Assembly: GCF_009362785.1 (NCBI RefSeq)
Contig: NZ_WHNQ01000015.1
Span: 62,001-126,000, forward strand
DNA from: Paraburkholderia atlantica
GTDB lineage: Bacteria > Pseudomonadota > Gammaproteobacteria > Burkholderiales > Burkholderiaceae
Direction: 5' to 3'
Length of the DNA: 64,000 nucleotides
A program made the position numbers and the translations under genes. Under the pieces are notes generated by a model. It searched no databases. It saw only the letters and a list, made by a program, of their open reading frames with translations, and had not been told where the DNA came from. Below are positions 8,611-17,042 of the stretch, one piece after another. Numbering within the stretch: the stretch's first letter is position 1; each line of letters starts with the position of its first letter.

Positions 8611-9423
8611 TCATTTTCCTTTGAGCATTGAGTTCAGCAAGCGGATCAGCACGCCCACGAAGATGATCGGTGGCAGCGCGAGCAGGACCGTCGACGCATT
8701 GATCACGCCCCACGGCACTTCCTGTCCGAGCGACGTAAAGGCAGACGCCACGACGGGCAGGGTGGCGCTGCGCGAGGACGTCAATGCGAGGCCTATCATC
8801 AGTTCGTTCCAGACCAGCACGAAACTGAATATGATGCCGCCCAGCAGCGTGTTGCCACAGGTCGGCAACGCAATGCGCCAGAACACCGCGTAAGGTCCAT
8901 AGCCGTCGAGCGTGGCGGCCTCTTCGATCTCGCGCGGCATACGCTGGAATACGGGTATCGACAGCCATGTGATGGTGGACAACGTCGTCAGCAGATAGGT
9001 GACGATCATCGAGAACCGCGTGTCATACAGACCCAGGTCTACCCAGATCGCAATGAGTGGAATCGCGATTGCCACGGGCGGCAGGAAACGGAGCGACAAC
9101 AGAAAGAACTGGATGTCGCGTTTTGCGGGAACGTGAAAACGCGCGATGACATAGGCCGCCGGCACGCCGAGCAGCGTACCCAGCACGACCGCGGTGCCCA
9201 CGATCACGGAACTGTTCTCCAGCGCGATCAGCACCTCCGGGCTTGAAATGACCTGCCGGTAATTGTCCAGAGTCGGCGTAAAGATGAAGCGCGGCGTAGG
9301 TGTGACGATATCGAGCAGGTTTTTCAGCGAATTGAGTACCGCCCAAAGGACGGGAAACACCGCCACCACGGCGAGCGCCACGCCAAGCAACAGGATCGTA
9401 CTGCGGGAGATCAGTCTTCCCAT
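8611..9423 (-). CDS. CUT1-type sugar/polyol ABC transporter permease (MalG-like)
   Basis: Second inner-membrane permease of the sugar-alcohol importer. The frame stays open further upstream, but the real start is almost certainly ATG 9423 ([13 protein letters not shown]), which gives 270 residues, the family length, with an N-terminal membrane helix. It overlaps the end of the first permease gene by 13 bp. The conserved binding-protein-dependent transport loop is visible as [20 protein letters not shown], which contacts the ATPase. The C-terminus is the usual short basic tail (LLNSMLKGK). It is followed 10 bp later by the dehydrogenase gene. Confidence 0.92.
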   Translation of the reverse strand: MGRLISRSTILLLGVALAVVAVFPVLWAVLNSLKNLLDIVTPTPRFIFTPTLDNYRQVISSPEVLIALENSSVIVGTAVVLGTLLGVPAAYVIARFHVPAKRDIQFFLLSLRFLPPVAIAIPLIAIWVDLGLYDTRFSMIVTYLLTTLSTITWLSIPVFQRMPREIEEAATLDGYGPYAVFWRIALPTCGNTLLGGIIFSFVLVWNELMIGLALTSSRSATLPVVASAFTSLGQEVPWGVINASTVLLALPPIIFVGVLIRLLNSMLKGK

Positions 9424-10289
9424 TTGTTCACCCGCTTCCAGATAAGCGTGAAAATCAAGGTTGTTGCGGCCATCATCAACACCGCCATGCTCGATGCGTA
9501 CGACACCTTTCCCGCGAGACCGATCCCCTGGGAGTACGCATACAGGTCCAGCGTTTCGGTGGAGACGCCCGGGCCACCTTTGGTCATTACGTAAATCAGG
9601 TCGAATGAGCGCAGCGATTCCACCATCTTGATGAACACGAGACTCATGATCGGCGCCTTGAGCATCGGCAGCGCGATGTACGCGTAGACCTGCCAGGTGC
9701 TCGCATAGTCGAGCCGTGCCGCCTCGAGCGGCTCGGGCGGCAGCGTTTCGAGCAGCTTTAGCACGACCACCGAGAAGAACAGCCCCCATTGCCAGACATC
9801 GACCAGTGCGACCGCATAGAGCGCGAGCCCAGGGTCCGAAAGAAAGGCTGTGTTCGTGAAACCGAACAGACCGGCCAGCCAGCTGAGGATGCCGTTGAGC
9901 GGCGAGTACATGAACTTCCAGATAAACGCCGCGGAAACGCGTGGCAACAGCACGGGAATGATCAACAAAACACTGATGGCATTGCGCAACCGGCCGTGCA
10001 CGTGCTCGAACAGATAAATTGCAACGACGATGCCGAGCGCGACCGCACCGAGCACCGTGACGATCTCCCAGATCACTGACACTTCAATGGAGTTGATAAA
10101 GCGCCGGTCGGCGGCAAGGCGCACGAAATTGCGAAACCACACCAGCTCGCTATCCGGGTAGCGCAACACGCGATTCCTGAGCGCGAGGTTGATTGCCGCG
10201 ACGGTCGGGACGAATCCCAGCACCGCCATCGCAACGAGAGGCGGTACAAGAAACACGAACGGAAGGCTAGTCTTTCCGCGATTGAACAT
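9411..10289 (-). CDS. CUT1-type sugar/polyol ABC transporter permease (MalF-like)
   Basis: First permease of the sugar-alcohol importer; 292 residues with six predicted membrane segments. The transport-system loop reads EPLEAARLDYASTWQVYAYI, with the expected EAA...D pattern. Start ATG 10289 is preceded by GGAG with six-base spacing. It lies about 95 bp after the binding-protein gene and overlaps the second permease by 13 bp. Function follows from family and operon position; the exact polyol cannot be read from sequence. Confidence 0.92.
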   Translation of the reverse strand: MFNRGKTSLPFVFLVPPLVAMAVLGFVPTVAAINLALRNRVLRYPDSELVWFRNFVRLAADRRFINSIEVSVIWEIVTVLGAVALGIVVAIYLFEHVHGRLRNAISVLLIIPVLLPRVSAAFIWKFMYSPLNGILSWLAGLFGFTNTAFLSDPGLALYAVALVDVWQWGLFFSVVVLKLLETLPPEPLEAARLDYASTWQVYAYIALPMLKAPIMSLVFIKMVESLRSFDLIYVMTKGGPGVSTETLDLYAYSQGIGLAGKVSYASSMAVLMMAATTLIFTLIWKRVNKWED

Positions 10290-10384
10290 TCAGCTCTCCA
10301 GCATCGAACCACTCAGTAGCGTATGCCGCCGCTCCCGTTTGCAGAGGGGATTCGCGCGCCTCGCGCTCATCCCCGTGCTGCTGC

Positions 10385-11656
10385 TCACTTGCGCGCGTGC
10401 TCCATGGCATCCTGCGCGTACTGGGTCGAATCGTTCAGCGCACCCTGAATGTCCTTCTGGGTGCCCGTAAAGATCTCCTCGAGCGCCACGCCGAGGTTGT
10501 CGCCGATATCCGGCCATTGCGGGCTTGGCCAGAACGTGACCTTCGACACGGGCGTCGTATCCTTCAACCCGGCGAGGATCTGCGGTTTGACGTGCTTCTG
10601 GAAGTAGTCGCTTTCGATCGTGCTGGTGCGGTTGTAGTCGCTGAATACGTTGTCGCGCAAACGCGCCTGCTCCTGTTCCTTGCTCGTCGCCCACGCGATG
10701 AACTTGCCGGCGGCCTGCCGGGTGCATTCGTCTTTCGCGCCGACCGCGGAAATGGCCAGACCATGCCCGTAAGCAGCGGAGGGCAGCGGTGCCGGCGGCC
10801 GGACGTAGCCTACTTTGTCAGCGACACTCGACTTGGTGGGGTCTTCCATCCAGTCGGCAAACGGAGTTGACTCGATCATGAACGCCACCTTGCCGGAGCG
10901 GAATGCCTCGAGTGCGTTGCTCCAGTCGTAGGTGGCCGAGCCGGGCGGTGCGTACTTGAAGAGGTCCGTGTAAAGCTGCGTGGCCTTGACGGCCGACGGC
11001 GAATTGAACGCGGGTTGCTGCGCCTTGTCGGTCCATGTTCCGCCTTCAGCCAGCATGAACGGCGCCCAGCGCCAGACGTTCATGCCAGAGCCGCGCTGGC
11101 CTCGCGCAACCCAGCCGTAGAGGCTCGGCGGCGCGTTCAGCTTCTTGATGTCGGCGACCAGTTCGTCGAGCGTGCGTGGCACGGGCATGTGTGCCTTGTC
11201 GAGGATATCCCGACGATAAAAGAGGAAGTCGGAGCCGCCAATCAGCGGCGCGAAATACGCGACGCCCTTGTAGCTCGCTACGGCGCGGCGACCGGGGAGG
11301 AAATCGTTGTAATCGGCATCCTTGGGGTAGTACTTCAGCAAGGGCACGATCCAGCCCGCCGTCGAGAACTCGGAGACGTTCGCTTCATCCACGTAGTAGA
11401 TCTGGTAGGACCCAGCACCGGTTGATGCGTCGAGCCGTGATTTCGCGCGGCGGTCGTTCTCTCCGAAGTAGCTGATTTCGATCTTCGTGCCGGTCTTCTT
11501 CTGGTAGTCCGGCAAGGACTTTTCCATCACAGTGAGGCCGAGACTCTTCTGCGCGAGCACTTTGAGGACTGGTACGTCGCACGTTTGCGCGACCGACACG
11601 ATCGGCACGGTCGCGCTCAGCAGCGCGCACAGTGTGCAATAGGGGAACCTTTTCAC
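10385..11656 (-). CDS. Extracellular sugar/polyol-binding protein of the CUT1 ABC importer
   Basis: Periplasmic solute-binding protein (bacterial extracellular solute-binding family 1), first gene of the sugar-alcohol operon. I place the start at GTG 11656, because AAGGAG sits six bases upstream and the product then begins with a classic signal peptide (VKRFPYCTLCALL to VSVAQ). The longer open frame to 11818 lacks these features. This gives 423 residues. Features include a hinge-domain segment with FFGEN-like turns, PLIGGSDFLFYRRD and a WAPFM aromatic patch typical of sugar binders. The predicted ligand is a sugar alcohol, inferred from the downstream dehydrogenase. Confidence 0.9.
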   Translation of the reverse strand: MKRFPYCTLCALLSATVPIVSVAQTCDVPVLKVLAQKSLGLTVMEKSLPDYQKKTGTKIEISYFGENDRRAKSRLDASTGAGSYQIYYVDEANVSEFSTAGWIVPLLKYYPKDADYNDFLPGRRAVASYKGVAYFAPLIGGSDFLFYRRDILDKAHMPVPRTLDELVADIKKLNAPPSLYGWVARGQRGSGMNVWRWAPFMLAEGGTWTDKAQQPAFNSPSAVKATQLYTDLFKYAPPGSATYDWSNALEAFRSGKVAFMIESTPFADWMEDPTKSSVADKVGYVRPPAPLPSAAYGHGLAISAVGAKDECTRQAAGKFIAWATSKEQEQARLRDNVFSDYNRTSTIESDYFQKHVKPQILAGLKDTTPVSKVTFWPSPQWPDIGDNLGVALEEIFTGTQKDIQGALNDSTQYAQDAMEHARK

Positions 11657-11780
11657 CGCTGTCTCCTTGTAGGTTTTCGTTCGAATCCGCGTTATCGGGC
11701 GGCGAGGTTTGCCTGCCGGCAGATAGCGAGCACAAGTTAGCACCTGGCCCGAGTGCCATCCACACCAAAACGGGGCAGTT

Positions 11781-11825
11781 TGTCTGTACTTTTTGCTCAG
11801 TTTTTGTGTGCAGCGCAAAATTTTG
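11781..11825. promoter_or_regulatory. Candidate promoter/operator region of the sugar-alcohol operon
   Basis: A T-rich stretch about 125 bp upstream of the binding-protein start contains the near-repeat TTTTGCTCAG (11791-11800) and TTTTTGTGTGCAG (11801-11813). A perfect 10-bp palindrome, CAAAATTTTG, follows at 11816-11825. Tandem half-sites of this kind are common for AraC-family regulators, and an AraC gene is in the operon. No clear -35/-10 pair was assigned. Weak, sequence-only evidence. Confidence 0.3.
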
Positions 11826-11829
11826 TGTC

Positions 11830-12796
11830 GGTCCGTTCAGCGGAAAGCCCGGTTGTATGGGTTCTGACTCGCCGAGAGGCCGATCTGACGCGTCTGCTGG
11901 AACTCGCGCCAGCGAATCGGAAAAGCTTTCAAGGGCGACATATCGCGTCAACCTGCGCACCGGCGGCTAATGTGCTCAGCCCTGTGTGGTCCCCTCGCAA
12001 GCGGCAAACGGGCGGACCGGGTGCGGCCGCCTGCCTCGAGCCGCTTGTGGAGCCATCAAAAGAACATCAGACGGGGCGGTTCAAAGACAACAGTTCGGTC
12101 CACCCCCATACCTGCCGTTGGATTGGCTGCATTACTCCGAAGCCTGATGGAAGCGCTGCGCACACAATTCGGCCGACGCCGACGGTGGCCGATCAGGAAC
12201 GTGTGGCCGTTCTGGATCGCTTCACCGACATTCTCGACCCGGTGCCGGCGCGTGTCAGCTTTCCTTATTGGCGAGTCCTCTCGACCCGAAGTCGCCACTC
12301 GCACTTCATGAAAGCGGACGCTCACTGAGCCGGTTATCGCCAATGCCAAGCGTAGCGTCGTAGGTCAAAGAGACCTGACTCAATCCGGTGCCAACCTGAA
12401 CTCGATTTTCACGAGCCCGCCGGCGATTGACATAGACTGTTTTTCGCCCGAACCGGGTTTTGACGTGCAAAAGAGTTCCTCCACGTGAGTTCCAGAATTC
12501 TCCCCGCGATGGCAAACCCAGGCATTCTCCGTCTCGCTCAGACCTATAGGTCCCCATGGGGTTAACTCTCTATGAGCTATTCCGACGATTCCGCTATTGA
12601 CGGTAACGCGGATCGCCTGCAACGCGAACCAGCCCCGGATTGGTGCCCGACATCTGGCAACCACGACTATTGTGCGAACCCAATGGACGCGTTGCGGCAC
12701 CAAAGTTCTTCTGGGGTGGCAGAGCCACCAGCGCGACAGGCACCGATGTACGCCGATCGCTAGCGATCGGCAGTGCGACCGCATGAAAGCTCTGAT
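11830..12796. other. Gene-poor region, about 970 bases
   Basis: No frame here has a convincing start, ribosome binding site or recognisable family. Several short overlapping frames on both strands are open only because of high GC content. The stretch probably holds decayed sequence, since a phosphoesterase remnant begins at its right edge. A 20-bp perfect palindrome lies at 12752-12771 and is listed separately. No tRNA-like cloverleaf or rho-independent terminator was recognised. Confidence 0.5.
12752..12771. repeat. Perfect 20-bp palindrome
   Basis: GCCGATCGCTAGCGATCGGC is fully self-complementary with no loop and is centred on CTAG. It lies between decayed coding remnants, just downstream (in the minus direction) of the phosphoesterase fragment. 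It may be an operator relic or a site for a DNA-binding protein. No terminator-like T-run follows on either strand. Confidence 0.5.
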
Positions 12797-13153
12797 TCAC
12801 CTGAACTGGCCCGCCTTCAACTGCCCATTGAACCTGGCCTTGTATGACGCGTTTTCGCCGCCCGCGAGAGCAGGCCGGGAACCGGTTGTCGCCGAGGTCT
12901 GTAGCGCGCTGCTCAGGTTGGCAAGATACTCATTGCGCGCTGAAACAGCCGGTGAGTAAATTCTGTTCGAAGCGAACCCTTCAGCCAGCAGTTGCAAGAT
13001 CGAAGCATGATCGAGATTGCCCGAAAACACGCCGTCCGCCGACTCATAGGGCGACACCAGAATCGCGGGAACGCTGAGCCCTGTCGTTTCAAAAGCGAAG
13101 CTCGCGATGTTACTCGGGAGACGAAGGCAGCGAATCGCTAGCTGCGTAGTCAA
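12797..13153 (-). pseudogene. C-terminal remnant of a phospholipase C/alkaline-phosphatase-family phosphoesterase
   Basis: The minus-strand frame encodes a stretch reading VPAILVSPYESADGVFSG, then LDHASILQLLAEGF. This matches the C-terminal active-site region of secreted phosphoesterases in which a VPxxVxSPY strand precedes a DHxSxLxLL helix. Those enzymes run to several hundred residues; only about the last 100 remain and no N-terminal part precedes it. There is no plausible start site and the first residues look unrelated. I therefore call it a decayed fragment rather than a small gene. Confidence 0.55.
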
Positions 13154-13220
13154 AAGGCGGCTGTGTCGCGTCGACGTGAGCCTCTAGCGATGTTGACGCC
13201 ACGTGCAACGCGCTGTATCG

Positions 13221-13535
13221 CTACTGGCCGTCTTGCCTTGGGCCGTTCCGTGGCCTGTTGACGTCGCTGTTCGCGCCGTCACGGGTACCCATATTCAGAC
13301 CATTGGCCTTGCCGCGCCTGGAAGGTCCCGTCGAACGGCTACTACCCGCCTTGCCGACGCCACTGCCCGTGACATCCGGTGAATCGTTTCCCCTCCCACT
13401 CGGGGTCTTCGTCAAACCGGCGCCGGCACGGGGTGTTGTCGTCCTGTCAGCGCTGCCGCCGACCTGTGCGTATGTTATTGCCGACATTGCCATCACCAGA
13501 GCCGAGGCGAAAAACGTCTTAGTTAGATGTTTCAT
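13221..13535 (-). CDS. Small secreted hypothetical protein, Gly/Ser/Arg-rich
   Basis: A 104-residue protein of unknown function. The first 23 residues form a clear Sec signal peptide (KHLTKTFFASALVMAMS, cleaved after TYA). The mature part is low-complexity, hydrophilic and rich in Gly, Ser, Arg, Thr and Pro, with repeated SGxGxxxSS-like turns, and is likely disordered in the periplasm. The ATG at 13535 has only a weak GAGTGAG sequence upstream. It stands alone with no operon partner. The clean signal peptide is the main reason to think it is real. Confidence 0.6.
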   Translation of the reverse strand: MKHLTKTFFASALVMAMSAITYAQVGGSADRTTTPRAGAGLTKTPSGRGNDSPDVTGSGVGKAGSSRSTGPSRRGKANGLNMGTRDGANSDVNRPRNGPRQDGQ

Positions 13536-13963
13536 GGCTCACTCAAAAGAAGATAACTCATGCCAGCGTCTGCCGTTCACATGAATGAGCGTCGCAAGGG
13601 TCATGCCTGTGTTGCTGATTCGTCGCTGTTGCCAAGGCAAGTTGGCCATGAAATCGACAACAAACGGTGAGGCAGCGCGTAATGTCTCGAAAAATGCCAC
13701 TATGATGGCCGTCCGTCGCAATGCCAGGCGCTACGCAGCGTTCTGTATTTCAGCGTGCCGATCGTGGGCTCTAGGCTCTTGCGGCTCTGCCTGTCTCATG
13801 AATTGGCAGTCTGAGTCTGCTGGCACGCCCAGAATTACATCTATTCCTCGCTGTTCGTGCCGGCCGCCCTGCGACCGCTTCTCCAGGTTGAAGAACAAAT
13901 ACCAACTCTCTGTTGGGCACGTGCCTTGCATGCTGATGGAACACCATTCCTTGATGGAGGTGA
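13536..13963. other. Intergenic region between a small secreted protein and the PRC-barrel gene
   Basis: About 430 bases. Open frames exist on both strands (60 residues minus, 131 residues plus) but lack ribosome binding sites or family features. The right end supplies the leader of the PRC-barrel gene, including its strong GGAGG. No RNA gene, repeat or terminator was recognised. Confidence 0.45.
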
Positions 13964-13966
13964 ATG

Positions 13967-14440
13967 ATGGGCTCAATTAACCCGCAAGGCGGCACTCGAA
14001 GCGGAGCTAACATCGTCGGCGGAGGCGTCGGCGAAGGCCCGGGACCTGAGGTCATGGCGGCAGCGACGCTCGACGGGACCAAGGTTATGTCTTCAGACGG
14101 CGAACACGTCGGGAAGATTTCAGACATCATGCTCGATGTCCGCAACGGTCGCATCGCCTACGCAGTGCTCTCCGAGGGCGGCTTCCTTGGCATGGGTTCC
14201 AACCTGCACGCCATCCCGTGGAGCGCGCTCACTCTCGATACGGACCAGAAATGCTTTTTTGTTGATATTGCGGCGCAGCGCCTCAAGGACGACCCGGGGT
14301 TCGACAAGGACCACTGGCCCGCGATGGCAGACGCGAAGTGGGGAGAGACAACGTACAGCTACTACAACAGGAAGCCGTACTGGTCCGCGACCCAGGAGGG
14401 AGTAGAAAGCGACCCGACGTTCCGGCCGAGCGAGCATTAA
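13967..14440 (+). CDS. PRC-barrel domain protein
   Basis: Cytoplasmic protein of about 157 residues with a single PRC-barrel domain near residues 30-110: KVMSSDGEHVGKISDIMLD, GRIAYAVLSEGGFLGMG, LHAIPWSAL. The domain is known from RimM and photosynthetic reaction-centre H subunits; stand-alone bacterial versions are often stress-linked but not functionally defined. Two adjacent ATGs exist (13964 and 13967). I prefer 13967 because GGAGG at 13956-13960 is then six bases away. It is monocistronic, and the stress-type small gene remnant at 14805 lies on the same strand. Molecular role is unknown. Confidence 0.88.
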   Translation: MGSINPQGGTRSGANIVGGGVGEGPGPEVMAAATLDGTKVMSSDGEHVGKISDIMLDVRNGRIAYAVLSEGGFLGMGSNLHAIPWSALTLDTDQKCFFVDIAAQRLKDDPGFDKDHWPAMADAKWGETTYSYYNRKPYWSATQEGVESDPTFRPSEH

Positions 14441-14804
14441 AACACTATCTGGTTAGCGGCCGCGGCGGATGCCTTATCTGCCGCTCAGCGCCTATGCCAC
14501 CGTGACCTGCCTGGGTGACATAGGCGCAGTGCTTGACCCACCAGGCGCGCGGGAATACTCGCCACTGCAGGTGCATCGCGCCCACCGCGAAGACCGTAAA
14601 GACGCCATGGCGATACGAGCAGGCGTCGCCTCCATGAGGCACAACAGCCTGCGCACGCGATATCCGACGGGGTCGAGCGACTACGGGTCGCACCGGCGGA
14701 ATTCACCCCTAGTAGGCCCTATTAATTCACTAGTACAGGAAGCCGACGAGTCCATTGCCCCTTTTTTCGGCATCTGATATTTGACTTGCTGCCAGGAGAC
14801 CGAC
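14441..14804. other. Intergenic region, no gene seen
   Basis: About 360 bases between the PRC-barrel gene and the broken small gene. Short open frames on both strands overlap each other and lack recognisable features. The last 15 bases contain AGGAG (14794-14798), the ribosome binding site for the interrupted gene at 14805. No terminator hairpin with a T-run was found after the PRC-barrel stop. Confidence 0.5.
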
Positions 14805-15014
14805 ATGGCCACCACCCCGAAGGAGCCGAATCGCACAAGTGAAAAGTCCGAGAAGGATGTCGATAAGGTTGTTTAAGACACTTTGCCCGCCAGCGACCCG
14901 CCAGCAACGGGTAGAACCCCCCGCATTGAGTCCGAGGACGGCGAAGAATCTGACAAGCTTCGCCAGAGTAATGACTGGCGCAAGCAAGGCGGCGCAGATT
15001 GTTGTCAGAATAAA
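14805..15014 (+). pseudogene. Small stress-type protein gene interrupted by one nonsense codon
   Basis: ATG 14805 has AGGAG at ideal spacing and begins a hydrophilic frame (MATTPKEPNRTSEKSEKD). It stops at TAA 14874-14876 after 23 codons. The same frame continues without a shift into DTLPASDPPATG. The DT(F/L)PASDPP motif is typical of small uncharacterised proteobacterial stress proteins, where an acidic residue usually precedes DTFPASDPP. A single G-to-T change (GAA to TAA) would explain the stop. The frame stays open past 15014 and overlaps the 3' end of the oppositely oriented gene, so the original end is uncertain. Confidence 0.6.
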
Positions 15015-16247
15015 TCACGATGTCGCCGCAGGAACACCGATGCGCCATTGAGGCGGTGGGAGGGTCCCGTTGACGGCATAGTCGCCGACAATGCGTTCCT
15101 TATAGATGCGCGGATTGTGCGACGACAGGGTACGCGCGTTGCGCCAGTGTCGATCGAGTGCGGCAGGCTTTTTCGTCGCCGATGCGCCCAGTGAATCGAA
15201 CGCGCGAGTCGAGGCATCAAGAATGAGGTCGGTGATGATGACCTGCGCTTGCGCGGTTTCGATCTCAGTTTCCGCATTGATCTGTACCCGCTCTTCTTCG
15301 TTCGCGAATCTCGCGTCGAACGCGCGCTGCAACGCACGTGCCGACGCGATCGTGATGGCTGACGCGGCGTAGGCCGCGCTGCGCACTTTCCCAACGATTT
15401 GCAGCACCTGGGGATCGGCGCTGGAACGGCTTGCTGACGCATGATCGTAGGTACGCCGCCGCGCGGCAACGGCTCGCGCGACGTCGCCGGCGAGCGCCCG
15501 CCCGATGCCGGCGAGCGTCGCTAGATGGACCGTCTGATACAGGCCCGTTGCGTATTGAAAGCGCTCTTCGTCAAACACGATGTCCTCCGGGAACACCTCG
15601 ACATCTGTGAACGTAGACGTGCCGCTCGCAGTGAGCGTTTGACCGATGCCGTCCCAATCGTCGACGATATTCAACCCCGGCGACTCGCGTCGCACCGACA
15701 CGCACACCCCGCGCGCTTGTTGATCCGCCGCGCCTACGTCAAGCCAATCCGCGAACAGCGAGCCTGTCGTGTAGTACTTTTCACCGTTGAGCCAAAGCTT
15801 GCCGTCGCGTTCGGAGATGCGCGTGGAAAAGCCTTCGATCTGCGCGTTGCCGATTTCCGTCCACGCATTTCCCGCTAGCTCACCGCGGACCAGGCGTTCG
15901 ATCCAGCGCGTGCGGTACTTGCCCGCAGGCTTGTTCAGCACGTCCTCGGCGAACGCGAAATGACCGCGCAGCGCCTGCGTGATATTCGAATCGGCCTCGG
16001 AGAGTTCCGTCAGCAGTGAAAAAAGCTCGGGCAAGTCAAGGCCGTAGCCGCCTTCGTCTTCAGGGACGCGCAGCGCTCCGAATTTCTCCGCTTTTAGCCA
16101 CGCGATCTGCTCGAACGGCAGTTCGTGCGCAACCTCGCGCGTGACCGCCCCTGACGCGATGTCGGCGAAGATAGGCCGGAACCTCGCCAACACGGCATCG
16201 AACTTCGGATTCGAGATGCCACCCCAACCTGCATGCAGCACAGTCAT
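15015..16247 (-). CDS. Acyl-CoA-dehydrogenase-fold flavin monooxygenase (DszC/SfnB-like)
   Basis: A 410-residue protein with the acyl-CoA dehydrogenase fold: helical N-terminal domain (about 1-120), middle beta domain with TEIGNAQIEGFSTRI and LNGEKYYTTGSLFADWLDVG, and helical C-terminal domain. A catalytic Glu typical of true acyl-CoA dehydrogenases is not evident. The GEKYYTTG pattern instead resembles the DszC/SfnB group, which uses reduced flavin and oxygen on organosulfur or similar substrates. It is the last gene of the Liv-type operon, 42 bp after livF, alongside a DszA/NtaA-like enzyme. The real substrate is unknown; a desulfurisation or heteroatom-oxidation role is inferred. Confidence 0.8.
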   Translation of the reverse strand: MTVLHAGWGGISNPKFDAVLARFRPIFADIASGAVTREVAHELPFEQIAWLKAEKFGALRVPEDEGGYGLDLPELFSLLTELSEADSNITQALRGHFAFAEDVLNKPAGKYRTRWIERLVRGELAGNAWTEIGNAQIEGFSTRISERDGKLWLNGEKYYTTGSLFADWLDVGAADQQARGVCVSVRRESPGLNIVDDWDGIGQTLTASGTSTFTDVEVFPEDIVFDEERFQYATGLYQTVHLATLAGIGRALAGDVARAVAARRRTYDHASASRSSADPQVLQIVGKVRSAAYAASAITIASARALQRAFDARFANEEERVQINAETEIETAQAQVIITDLILDASTRAFDSLGASATKKPAALDRHWRNARTLSSHNPRIYKERIVGDYAVNGTLPPPQWRIGVPAATS

Positions 16248-16289
16248 GTTGTTTTCCTCTTTGCATTTGTTCCGCGATGGTGCGCCAGA

Positions 16290-17042
16290 TTACGCGCCAC
16301 CTAGATAGAAGCGCTGAATGTCGTCACGCGCGCGCAGCTCATCCGCGCGGCCTTCCAGTACATTCACGCCGTGCTCGACGACTGTCGCTCGATCGGCGCA
16401 CTGAAGTGCGACGGCCGAGTTCTGTTCGGCAACGAGAATGGACAGGCCCTCGAGTTTGTTGAGCCGTTTGAGCGCGGTAAAGATCTCCTCGACGATGAGT
16501 GGCGCGAGACCCATTGAGGGCTCGTCGAGCACGAACAATTTCGGGCGTGCCATCAGACCGCGACCGATCGCGGTCATTTGCTGCTCGCCGCCCGACGTGA
16601 AACCGGCCAATGTCTTCCGTTTCGACTTGAGACGCGGAAACAGCGCATAGACCCGCTCAAGATCGTGACGGGTCTCGCGGCGCGGCAGAGCCGGGCCGAA
16701 TCCTCCGCACAGCAGATTTTCCTCGACCGTTAGCGAAGCAAAGCAGCGACGTCCTTCGAGCACAGGGACAATCCCCATCCTGACGAGCTGCGCCGGGGTC
16801 TTGCCGCGAATCGACTTTCCTTCGTAGAGGATGTCGCCTCGTGTCATCATGCCGCGCTGCGCGGGCAGAAGGTTCGATACCGCGCGCAGTGCCGTGCTTT
16901 TTCCGGCGCCGTTAGAGCCAAGCAGGCCGACGATCTCGCCGTGGACGACCGAAAAGCTCAGACCATGCAGTGCGGCTGAATGGCCGTAGGCGGCGCGGAC
17001 TTCTCGAAACGCCAAGAGCTCCGTTGCGTGCGGCGCAGCCAT
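16290..17042 (-). CDS. Branched-chain-type ABC transporter ATPase (LivF family)
   Basis: One of two ATPases of the Liv-type importer. In 250 residues it has Walker A GSNGAGKST at 42-50, a TSGGEQQMTAIGRGLMARP signature and Walker B LFVLDEPSMGLAP, the sequence characteristic of LivF rather than LivG. The ATG at 17042 overlaps the stop of the upstream monooxygenase gene as TGATG. It is separated from livG, livH, livM and the binding protein by the monooxygenase gene, so the transporter and the enzyme form one transcription unit. The ligand is probably not an amino acid given these partners. Confidence 0.92.
   Translation of the reverse strand: MAAPHATELLAFREVRAAYGHSAALHGLSFSVVHGEIVGLLGSNGAGKSTALRAVSNLLPAQRGMMTRGDILYEGKSIRGKTPAQLVRMGIVPVLEGRRCFASLTVEENLLCGGFGPALPRRETRHDLERVYALFPRLKSKRKTLAGFTSGGEQQMTAIGRGLMARPKLFVLDEPSMGLAPLIVEEIFTALKRLNKLEGLSILVAEQNSAVALQCADRATVVEHGVNVLEGRADELRARDDIQRFYLGGA

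Noticed and set aside
11657-12796. Search for tRNA or small RNA genes in the gene-poor segment
   Set aside because: No cloverleaf, CCA-adjacent acceptor stem or terminator-bounded transcript could be recognised by eye.
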